Part shown: positions 1 to 4,859 of the stretch, piece by piece | Layout of the letters: every line of letters starts with the position of its first letter | How positions within the stretch are numbered: position 1 is the stretch's first letter | NCBI GenBank assembly: GCA_029259935.1 | Contig: JAJDEH010000429.1 | Span: 1-14,207, forward strand | Direction: 5' to 3' | Length of the DNA: 14,207 bases | Source: Planctomycetota bacterium | GTDB lineage: Bacteria > Planctomycetota > Planctomycetia > Pirellulales > Pirellulaceae | The notes under the pieces: model-generated | What the model saw: the letters and a program-made list of their open reading frames with translations, nothing else | Told to the model about the DNA's origin: nothing | Database searches by the model: none | Program-made: the position numbers and the translations under genes

Positions 1-159
1 CGGGCCACACGGTTCGGGCCCGTGTAGAAACTCGTCGTATTCGTCCTCGAAGCCGTCAGGATCTTGCAATAACAGGTCGGCGTCGAATCCTTTATGCAGC
101 TTCAGCCAATTGGCAAACTCCGCCAACTCGGCAACCGACATCACTTTTTTGCTTAGCAC
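1..159 (-). CDS. Partial small hypothetical protein, 3' end off the window
   Basis: An open reverse-strand frame runs from a GTG at 159 to the left edge without a stop, giving 53 residues that begin MLSKKVMSVAELAEFANWLK. The GTG start is chosen because GGAG lies 8 nt upstream. An in-frame ATG at 141 is the alternative and has no comparable ribosome binding site. The visible part opens with a likely amphipathic helix, followed by an acidic stretch (DPDGFEDEYDEF) and then HGPEPCGP at the edge. No family is recognised and no function is assigned. That the frame is coding is inferred from the ribosome binding site, the codon pattern and the lack of stops. The promoter side faces repeat block A1-B1-A2. 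Confidence 0.6.
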   Translation of the reverse strand, partial: MLSKKVMSVAELAEFANWLKLHKGFDADLLLQDPDGFEDEYDEFLHGPEPCGP

Positions 160-283
160 GGTTTGGTCTCCAATTGATGAACTTCGAAGGCGGAAGGATG
201 AAGGTGGAAGTCCAAATCGGAAAGCGGCGCACTCGCGCGTGTGTAACATACGAACGTCATTGCGACCCCCTCCTTTACCAGGA

Positions 284-399
284 GGCGAGCCCTTGACGTT
301 AGTCGAGGGGTAGCGCCGCGGCGGTTGGCGGTCACCTATCTGAATAGGCAGACGCCGTGTTGCGCGAACCTACCCCCCAGCCGGCGCTGGAGGCTCGCC
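284..399 (-). repeat. A repeat copy 1 (116 bp, multi-hairpin)
   Basis: The ends are GGCGAGCC and GGCTCGCC, which pair with each other. Inside are hairpins CTTGAC-gtta-GTCGAG, CCTAT-ctga-ATAGG and CCAGC-cggc-GCTGG, plus a GGGGTA/TACCCC stem. It is in reverse orientation; forward is defined by copies 3 to 5. The flank at 269-283 (tcctttaccagga) resembles the linkers beside other copies. There is no coding potential. Confidence 0.9.
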
Positions 400-424
400 G
401 AGAGTTTCTTCCTTCAACCTTCTT

Positions 425-502
425 CATTCCGTGTTCGATATTCGATATTCCGACTGCACATTCTCGACCCCCTCTAACTCCCCCTTGGCAAGGGGGAGAA
501 CT
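425..502 (-). repeat. B repeat copy 1
   Basis: Reverse-orientation copy of an 80-90 bp repeat. It has the phrase attccgtgttcgatattcg, then cgaccccctctaactccccc, then a short hairpin (CCCCCTTggcaAGGGGG). It lies 25 bp from A1 and 9 bp from A2, so 284-627 reads A-B-A. Together these fill most of the 500-bp gap between genes. The rest (160-283, 628-660) holds only short purine- or pyrimidine-rich phrases such as ggaaggatgaagg (193-205). Confidence 0.88.
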
Positions 503-511
503 TTACACGGA

Positions 512-627
512 GGCGAGCCCTTGACGTTAGTCGAGGGGTAGCGCCGCGGCGGTTAGCGATCACCTATCTGAATAGGCAAGCGCCGTGTTGGTCAGCATTA
601 CCCCCCAGCCGGCGCTGGAGGCTCGCC
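512..627 (-). repeat. A repeat copy 2 (116 bp)
   Basis: Nearly identical to copy 1 and in the same orientation, with the same paired ends and internal hairpins (loops gtta, ctga, cggc). It differs mainly around 552-558 and 580-600. It lies downstream of the small reverse-strand gene at 661-852 and could be part of its transcript's 3' end. Confidence 0.9.
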
Positions 628-660
628 ATCACTTCTAGTTCCGCCTTCATCCTTCCTCCG

Positions 661-852
661 TCAACTTTCTTCCCACCCGTCCTCGTGTTCGACGAGTTCG
701 GATTCGTTAATCGTCGGAAACTGAAACGGCACCGGCCGCAGATCAACTCGCAGCCGCCGCAATCTCGTTGCCTCCGACCAGGTTTGCCGAATCTTTTCGC
801 ACTCTCGCCGGATCCGCGCCGGCGTGGGCATGTATCCGTCCTTGCTTTTCAT
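661..852 (-). CDS. Small hypothetical protein (63 aa)
   Basis: Encodes MKSKDGYMPTPARIRRECEK followed by IRQTWSEATRLRRLR and an acidic C-terminus ending HEDGWEES. The PTPxxIRRECxxIxxTWS pattern resembles short planctomycete proteins of unknown function that I recall only by appearance. No domain is assigned. The start at 852 has AAGGA 4 nt upstream. A second in-frame ATG at 831 has AAGGA 7 nt upstream and is an equally good start (56 aa). The open frame extends back to a TTG at 984, but that extension is arginine- and proline-rich and looks like chance coding in GC-rich DNA. A promoter-like TTGACA/TAGGAT pair at 989-1017 faces this gene. Confidence 0.6.
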   Translation of the reverse strand: MKSKDGYMPTPARIRRECEKIRQTWSEATRLRRLRVDLRPVPFQFPTINESELVEHEDGWEES

Positions 853-988
853 GACATCCTTGTGGTGTCGAGGCGGCGACGTATCAACAGACAAAAGAAC
901 GGCGCCTGGCCTCACTGCCGGGCGCGGCGTCCGAGCCAACTTCCGTTCCCGCGGCGGCGACCGTCCGTTTCCCGTGCCGCTCAATTGA

Positions 989-1026
989 ATCCTACTTATT
1001 GATTACAATATTGTCAACAATATAAA
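989..1026. promoter_or_regulatory. Divergent promoter region with overlapping palindromes
   Basis: The palindrome ATTGT-CA-ACAAT spans 1010-1021, overlapping the 10-bp palindrome ACAATATTGT at 1005-1014. Reverse strand: -35 TTGACA (1017-1012), 17-nt spacer, -10-like TAGGAT (994-989), facing the gene at 852. Forward strand: -35-like TTGATT (999-1004), 16-nt spacer, -10-like TATAAA (1021-1026), facing the gene at 1105. The palindrome covers the reverse -35 box and the forward spacer, as expected for a repressor site. The boxes were read by eye; promoter activity is inferred. Confidence 0.5.
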
Positions 1027-1104
1027 TCGCCTCGGCCGACTTTTGCGGAACGGCCGAATCAACGTCGATTGCGATTTTTGCCACCGATCAGTACATTTTC
1101 ATTC

Positions 1105-1386
1105 ATGAGCATGCAGAAGCGCACCCAATCGCGATACAAGAAAGCCAAGCCGCTGACAGCTTCGGATGTCCGCAAGTTCGCTCGCAAGATCGGTGACATT
1201 TCCCGCTATGTGGACAATTGGGCGGATGACATGGATGGAGCGGGAATCGAGGAAATCCAGGCCATCGTCCAGGGGATCGAGACCTACGTCCACCAGCTTG
1301 AAGAACGGGTGACGGTCGAGTTTCGAGACCGGATCGAGAAGGCCGTCCGCGAAAAAGCGCGAAAAGACGCCGACGAATTTGGATAG
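1105..1386 (+). CDS. Small charged, probably helical hypothetical protein (93 aa)
   Basis: Begins MSMQKRTQSRYKKAKPLTAS. A basic N-terminal tail (residues 1-30) is followed by charged, largely helical sequence. Residues 48-90 have heptad-like hydrophobic spacing (IEEIQAIVQGIETYVHQLEE), suggesting a coiled coil or helical hairpin. There is no signal peptide or membrane segment. I do not recognise a family. The ATG at 1105 is preferred over the upstream TTG at 1069, although neither has a clear Shine-Dalgarno site; a second ATG lies at 1111. The gene sits between two copies of the same 12-bp palindrome (1010-1021 and 1402-1413), which suggests shared control with its neighbours. Confidence 0.65.
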   Translation: MSMQKRTQSRYKKAKPLTASDVRKFARKIGDISRYVDNWADDMDGAGIEEIQAIVQGIETYVHQLEERVTVEFRDRIEKAVREKARKDADEFG

Positions 1387-1401
1387 AATATTGCTGGCAA
1401 G

Positions 1402-1434
1402 ATTGTTGACAATAATTCGCTCCGCCCGTACAGT
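1402..1434 (+). promoter_or_regulatory. Promoter with ATTGTTGACAAT palindrome
   Basis: The 12-mer ATTGTTGACAAT (1402-1413) is the exact reverse complement of the one at 1010-1021. It contains a consensus -35 box TTGACA (1406-1411), followed after 17 nt by TACAGT (1429-1434), a 4/6 match to the -10 consensus. The ATG at 1458 lies 23 nt downstream. The palindrome enclosing the -35 box suggests an operator. Boxes are seen; function is inferred. Confidence 0.55.
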
Positions 1435-1457
1435 TGCGGGACAGATGGGGAGCGAGC

Positions 1458-1667
1458 ATGTCCACGGAATCCACCGCCGGCCAACCGGCCACCCACCAAG
1501 AGCAAGCCGCGGCGATCAGTAAGCGGCTGAGGCAACTGCGGCGACGGCTGGACCGAATCGCCGAGCGGATGGAGACGGGAGATCTAGGTTTCGAAGAGTG
1601 CGACGCGCCCGACATGAACTCGACACTAGCAAGGGCTCACACGAAGACACAAAGCCACGAAGCGTGA
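1458..1667 (+). CDS. Small basic helical hypothetical protein (69 aa), repeat-derived C-terminus
   Basis: The ATG at 1458 is supported by GGGGAG about 7 nt upstream. Residues 15-40 (QEQAAAISKRLRQLRRRLDR onward) form a strongly basic, probably coiled-coil helix, followed by the acidic GDLGFEECDAPDM. The last dozen residues (ARAHTKTQSHEA) are translated from a 25-bp genomic repeat (C repeat, 1638-1662) that occurs again at 3547-3571. The native C-terminus may therefore have been replaced by repeat sequence. No family is recognised. The gene has its own promoter candidate, 72 bp after the preceding gene. Confidence 0.6.
   Translation: MSTESTAGQPATHQEQAAAISKRLRQLRRRLDRIAERMETGDLGFEECDAPDMNSTLARAHTKTQSHEA
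1638..1662 (+). repeat. C repeat copy 1 (25 bp)
   Basis: cacacgaag-acacaaag-ccacgaag is built of near-identical 8-9 nt units. The reverse complement of 3547-3571 matches it at 23 of 25 positions. It lies at the 3' end of the 1458-1667 gene and 8 bp before B repeat copy 2. Confidence 0.8.
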
Positions 1668-1670
1668 ACG

Positions 1671-1759
1671 GGAATCCAGTTCTCCCCCTTTTTTAAGGGG
1701 GAGTTAGAGGGGGTCGAAAGTGCGCCGGAATATCGATATCGAACACGGAATGTCGAAGG
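1671..1759 (+). repeat. B repeat copy 2
   Basis: Forward copy. The perfect hairpin CTCCCCCTT-TTTT-AAGGGGGAG (9-bp stem) is followed by ttagagggggtcgaaag, then gaatatcgatatcgaacacgg. It begins 3 bp after the stop codon of the 1458-1667 gene, so its hairpin could shape that transcript's 3' end. There is no T-run after the stem, so a standard terminator is not claimed. Confidence 0.9.
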
Positions 1760-1780
1760 GGGAAGGAAGAAGAAAACCCC

Positions 1781-1897
1781 GGCGAGCCTCCAGCGTTAGC
1801 TGGGGGGTAGTTTTGAACAACACGGCGTCTGCCTATTCAGAATAGGCGACCGCCCACCGCCGCAGCGCTACCCCTCGACTAACGTCAAGGGCTCGCC
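1781..1897 (+). repeat. A repeat copy 3 (117 bp)
   Basis: Forward copy: GGCGAGCC end, CCAGC-gtta-GCTGG hairpin, CCTATT-cag-AATAGG hairpin, CTCGACtaacGTCAAG hairpin, GGCTCGCC end. Compared with copies 1 and 2 the CCAGC/GCTGG stem is kept while the loop changes from cggc to gtta. Confidence 0.9.
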
Positions 1898-1909
1898 GGT
1901 CTTTTGAAG

Positions 1910-2000
1910 GGAATCCAGTTCTCCCCCTTTTTTAAGGGGGAGTTAGAGGGGGTCGAAAGTACGCGCCGGAATATCGTATATCGAACACGGAATTTCGAAG
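1910..2000 (+). repeat. B repeat copy 3
   Basis: Forward copy with the same gaatccagttctccccc start and 9-bp hairpin as copy 2, ending in tatcgaacacggaatttcg. It follows A3 after only 12 bp, giving the order B2-A3-B3. Confidence 0.9.
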
Positions 2001-2180
2001 GCTACGCCCCAGGGACGGATTGCCCCAAACCTCTTTGGCTGAAGGCCAAACTCACGACGTGCATGCGGATGAATATGGCTTTCAGCCAACGGGGACCTTG
2101 TTGCCATGCATTCCTGGGGCGTTGCCGGCAGGCCGGCGTTGCCCCAGGCTACGGTGAGCATGGCCGTTGGCCAAAAGAGA
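2001..2180. repeat. E region: palindrome-rich intergenic sequence
   Basis: Several stems lie close together. TTTGGC-tgaag-GCCAAA spans 2034-2050 and TGGCT-ttc-AGCCA spans 2076-2088. A large hairpin spans 2113-2148, pairing CCTGGGGC with GCCCCAGG and GCCGGC with GCCGGC across a gtt/gtt internal loop. GGCC-gtt-GGCC follows near 2163-2173. The outer ends read ggctacgcccc (2000-2010) and ccccaggctac (2142-2152), which are near inverse. The sequence tggccaaaagaga at its end recurs inverted near 14125-14137. It fills the gap before the LRR gene and has no coding potential. Confidence 0.6.
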
Positions 2181-2269
2181 GTAAAAGCAAAATCTCCAAA
2201 ACTCGCCGCGAGTACTAATCACCGCTAGAATCATGGCGGCAGAATTTAACGCTCGAAATCGAGATCTTC

Positions 2270-3379
2270 ATGGCCGACCAACTCCCGCGAAAACGTCGCT
2301 GGCTTTCGTTCAGCTTGCGGACGTTCCTTGTCGGCGTGTTGTTAATCGCGATCGCGACGGGCGTCATGACCCATCGCTGGCGTCGTTATCAACAACAGAA
2401 GACGGCGATGAAATCATTCAATAGCCTCGATTTCAAGGTCGAATACTACCGCGAAGCGCCGTTGCCTTGGTGGAGGTATCTACTTACCAGTGAAAAGTTG
2501 GCCGATGACGTTCGGGGGCTCTCATACGTTTACCGTGACCCGTTGATCCACCCGCAACTTGACTCTCTGCGGATGTTTGAAAGGCTGGAATCCTTGTCGG
2601 TTGCGGATCACCCCGCATCAGAAATCACCGCGCTCGCGGGCCTGACTCGGTTGAAGAAGCTAACTCTCGTGCGGACCGACGTGACCGATATCACCCCGTT
2701 GGCGCACCTGACGCGGTTGCAGGAACTTGACTTGGGCTACACCGAGGTGACCGACATCAAATCGCTGGCGGCTTTGACACAACTGACGTTTCTCAACCTC
2801 AACTGGACCAACGTGTCGGACCTTGGACCTCTTGAGGGTTTGATCCACCTGAGGCGTCTGGATCTCAATGGAACGCCGGTAACCGACTTCGCGCCGCTTG
2901 CGCAATTGACTCAGCTAAAGCGACTCAGTCTCTGGAGCACCAACCTAGCTGAACTGTCTCACCTGGAGAATCTGAAACAACTGGAAACGCTTCAACTGGG
3001 GGCCACGAACATCACGGACGTCGCGCCGCTGGCGCAACTGACCCAGTTAAAGGTACTCGACATTGGCGTTACGATGGTCTCGGACATCTCCGCGCTTTCC
3101 AAGACAACTCGATTAGAACATTTGTCCCTCAACTACGCACCGATTTCGGACATCACACCGCTGGCGGGACTGACTCAATTGAAGAAACTGAGTCTCGCGG
3201 GGACCAAGGTGATCAACGTCGCCCCGCTCGCCGGAGCCAGGCAGTTAACGGATCTCAATCTTTCTGCAACCCAAGTGACCGATCTCACTCCGCTGGCGAA
3301 ACTTCCCAACGTGAGGATTCATGTTGACAACCCCGACAACGTGAAGATCCCTTCCGAATTGATGGGCCGTGTTTACTGA
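2270..3379 (+). CDS. Membrane-anchored leucine-rich-repeat protein (369 aa)
   Basis: Residues 1-12 are basic, and 13-33 form a membrane segment opening with SFSLRTFL and followed by HRW. Residues 38-104 are a non-repeat linker. Residues 105-124 are a poorly matching first repeat. Residues 125-344 are ten consecutive 22-residue leucine-rich repeats with no insertion or deletion; pattern LTxLxxLxLxxTxVTDIxPL, the internalin/SDS22-like class. A short cap ends at GRVY. Such domains normally bind proteins; the partner is unknown. The single N-terminal segment, with basic residues on both sides, makes the side of the membrane uncertain. Start ATG 2270 is chosen because it places the basic tail before the membrane segment; the ribosome binding site is weak (GAGAT). 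The gene is flanked on both sides by repeats. Confidence 0.88.
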   Translation: MADQLPRKRRWLSFSLRTFLVGVLLIAIATGVMTHRWRRYQQQKTAMKSFNSLDFKVEYYREAPLPWWRYLLTSEKLADDVRGLSYVYRDPLIHPQLDSLRMFERLESLSVADHPASEITALAGLTRLKKLTLVRTDVTDITPLAHLTRLQELDLGYTEVTDIKSLAALTQLTFLNLNWTNVSDLGPLEGLIHLRRLDLNGTPVTDFAPLAQLTQLKRLSLWSTNLAELSHLENLKQLETLQLGATNITDVAPLAQLTQLKVLDIGVTMVSDISALSKTTRLEHLSLNYAPISDITPLAGLTQLKKLSLAGTKVINVAPLAGARQLTDLNLSATQVTDLTPLAKLPNVRIHVDNPDNVKIPSELMGRVY

Positions 3380-3409
3380 CGATGCCAATCGCCAAACGAC
3401 ACCCACACC

Positions 3410-3526
3410 GGCGAGCCCCCAGCGTTAGCTGGGGGGTAACGCGGACGAACGCGGCACCTGCCCTATTCAAATGGGCGACCGCCAACCGCCGCAACGTAAC
3501 CCCTCGACTAACGTCAAGGGCTCGCC
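3410..3526 (+). repeat. A repeat copy 4 (117 bp)
   Basis: Forward copy 30 bp after the LRR stop codon. Ends GGCGAGCC and GGCTCGCC are intact, as are the CCAGC-gtta-GCTGG and CTCGACtaacGTCAAG hairpins. The middle stem reads GCCC...GGGC where other copies have GCCTAT...ATAGGC: the changes on the two arms keep pairing. It is not flanked by a B copy. Confidence 0.9.
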
Positions 3527-3546
3527 GAAACCGCCACGGTTGCTTC

Positions 3547-3571
3547 CTTCGTGTCTTTGTGCCTTCGTGTG
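3547..3571 (-). repeat. C repeat copy 2 (25 bp)
   Basis: cttcgtgtctttgtgccttcgtgtg is the reverse complement of 1638-1662 with two differences. It lies 33 bp before the preferred start of the hydrolase. If a GTG at 3551 were used, this repeat would be translated as the N-terminus; it is considered outside the gene. Confidence 0.8.
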
Positions 3572-3604
3572 AAATCCTTTCCGGTTTGCCCGTATTCGAT
3601 CATA

Positions 3605-4480
3605 ATGCAAACCATGATCAGTTCACTTGCCATCACCAGCGCGGTCTTTTTGTTTCTAGCCAGCGACGTCTCCATCTCGAAGGCCGAGCGTGACGACGAC
3701 GGCTTTTTAGTGCATCGGGTCGAGTCGCCCTATCAATCCTCGCCGACCACGATCCGAGTGCTGGTACCCGACAAAGTTGCAGACGGCGCACGCCTTCCGG
3801 TCGTGTATGTGTTGCCGGTCGAAGCGGGCGATGAGAGCCGTTATGGCAACGGCCTGCGGGAACTGAAAAAGCACGATCTGCATAACAAGCGGCGAGCGAT
3901 CTTCGTCGCGCCGACGTTTTCACACTTGCCGTGGTACGCCGACCATCCGACCAAAAATGACCTGCGTCAGGAAAGTTATCTGTTGCGGGTTGTCGTGCCC
4001 TTTGTTGATGCCAACTATCCGTCGGTGCAAGAGCGCGACGGCCGACTGCTGTTGGGCTTTAGCAAATCGGGATGGGGAGCGTGGACGTTGCTGCTGCGGA
4101 ATCCGGACGTCTTCGGCCGCGCCGCCGCTTGGGACGCGCCGTTGATGATGCAGCGCCGAGGCATGTACGGCAACGGCCCGATCTTCGGCACTCAGGAAAA
4201 CTTCGAGCGATATCGGCTCACCGATTTACTGCGAGCTTCCGCCAAATCGCTGCACGCGAAAGACGAATCCGCCGCGCCGCGTTTAGTCCTGACCGGTTAC
4301 GGAAGCTTTCGCCAGCATCACGAGGAAGCGCATGCGCTGCTGGAAGAACTGCGGATTCCGCATGTATACGAAGACGGACCAAAACGAAGACACGACTGGC
4401 ACAGCGGCTGGGCCGTGGAGGCGGCAGTGCATTTGCTTTCGGGTACGGAAGCGGCACGAAGAAAAGGGAATATCGAATAA
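3605..4480 (+). CDS. Secreted alpha/beta-hydrolase, esterase-like (291 aa)
   Basis: Residues 1-27 look like a signal peptide (hydrophobic ISSLAITSAVFLFLA, possible cleavage after SISKA), so the enzyme is probably exported. The body resembles the putative esterase (esterase D-like, PF00756-type) fold: strand LPVVYVLPV (64-72), then GFSKSGWGA (151-159) with candidate nucleophile Ser153. RHDWHSGW (262-269) contains the likely catalytic His (263 or 266). The acid residue is not assigned. The substrate is unknown. ATG 3605 is preferred to GTG 3551 because the longer form would begin inside the C repeat; ATG 3614 is also possible, and no clear Shine-Dalgarno is seen. The C-terminus RRKGNIE and the stop codon fall in a B-repeat fragment (4468-4492), so the end of the protein is repeat-derived. 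Confidence 0.8.
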   Translation: MQTMISSLAITSAVFLFLASDVSISKAERDDDGFLVHRVESPYQSSPTTIRVLVPDKVADGARLPVVYVLPVEAGDESRYGNGLRELKKHDLHNKRRAIFVAPTFSHLPWYADHPTKNDLRQESYLLRVVVPFVDANYPSVQERDGRLLLGFSKSGWGAWTLLLRNPDVFGRAAAWDAPLMMQRRGMYGNGPIFGTQENFERYRLTDLLRASAKSLHAKDESAAPRLVLTGYGSFRQHHEEAHALLEELRIPHVYEDGPKRRHDWHSGWAVEAAVHLLSGTEAARRKGNIE

Positions 4481-4492
4481 CGAACACGGGAA
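4468..4492 (+). repeat. B repeat fragment at the end of the hydrolase gene
   Basis: gggaatatcgaataacgaac plus acggg matches the distal part of the B repeat (gaatatcgaatatcgaacac) with a t-to-a change. The change produces the TAA that ends the hydrolase frame at 4478-4480. Confidence 0.75.
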
Positions 4493-4533
4493 GGCCGTCA
4501 CCAAGCGAAAATGCCAGACTTCTTAGGTTCCGC

Positions 4534-4830
4534 GTGAAGACTGATCTCGTGTATCGATTTCTATCATCATATTGGCTCACGATCATTGCCGGTTTGCTTG
4601 TATTGATGGCAAACTGGCCCCGTCATGGAGGTCTGCTTTTCTCTCAAATAACCGATGCCGGGTTCCCCCTGGTATGCGTGGCGTGGGAAGACGGCAAGCC
4701 AGTTGACTTCCGGCCACTAGCATTCGCCATGGACATTGTCATAGGGGTGGGGTTTCTTTTTGTCGTCACCACCGCGGTAACCTGGAGCCGCAAAGCGATG
4801 AACCGGAAAGGTTCCGCTGTAGACCAGTAG
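4534..4830 (+). CDS. Small two-segment membrane protein (98 aa)
   Basis: Two hydrophobic helices are visible: YWLTIIAGLLVLMANW (about 13-28) and FAMDIVIGVGFLFVVTTAVT (about 65-84). They are separated by a loop with WPRHGG, then FPLVCVAWEDGKP. The layout of two helices around a loop with a WPxxxGG/GFPL patch resembles small planctomycete membrane proteins of unknown role; this is recollection, not a search. The start is a GTG at 4534, because no in-frame ATG precedes the first helix; a GTG at 4549 is also possible. The open frame extends upstream through the hydrolase in another reading frame, and that part is not coding. The gap to the hydrolase is 53 bp and to the next gene 29 bp, so co-transcription is likely. 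Confidence 0.65.
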   Translation: MKTDLVYRFLSSYWLTIIAGLLVLMANWPRHGGLLFSQITDAGFPLVCVAWEDGKPVDFRPLAFAMDIVIGVGFLFVVTTAVTWSRKAMNRKGSAVDQ

Positions 4831-4859
4831 AAGCGCGATGACGTCCTTCGGTCGCCGAC

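Noticed and set aside
284..399. Cloverleaf-like A repeat as a tRNA gene
   Set aside because: Stem lengths and loops do not fit a tRNA: no anticodon-loop or T-loop consensus, and the element recurs six times with the same design.
284..627. Repeated 116-bp units as a possible CRISPR array
   Set aside because: The units are too long, have internal hairpins, are separated by another repeat rather than unique spacers, and no cas gene is near.
853..984. N-terminal extension of the 661-852 gene back to a TTG at 984
   Set aside because: The added sequence is Arg/Pro-rich with no domain character, and it would start beside the proposed -10 box.
1103..1615. 170-residue reverse frame across two small forward genes
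   Set aside because: Composition is rich in Arg, Ser, Cys and Pro, typical of an antisense shadow; it also runs through the promoter palindrome.
661..1667. Small-gene cluster as a toxin-antitoxin system
   Set aside because: Size and shared operator would fit, but no toxin or antitoxin motif is visible and the genes are not overlapping or tightly coupled.
1681..1703. B hairpin as a standard intrinsic terminator
   Set aside because: The stem is strong but no T-run follows on either strand, so the call is not supported by sequence alone.
3382..3693. 103-residue forward frame over the A4 and C repeats
   Set aside because: It is mostly repeat DNA and overlaps the hydrolase in another frame.
4072..4533. 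Upstream part of the long frame that contains the 4534-4830 gene
   Set aside because: It is a shadow of the hydrolase in another frame; only the hydrophobic part after 4534 looks coding.
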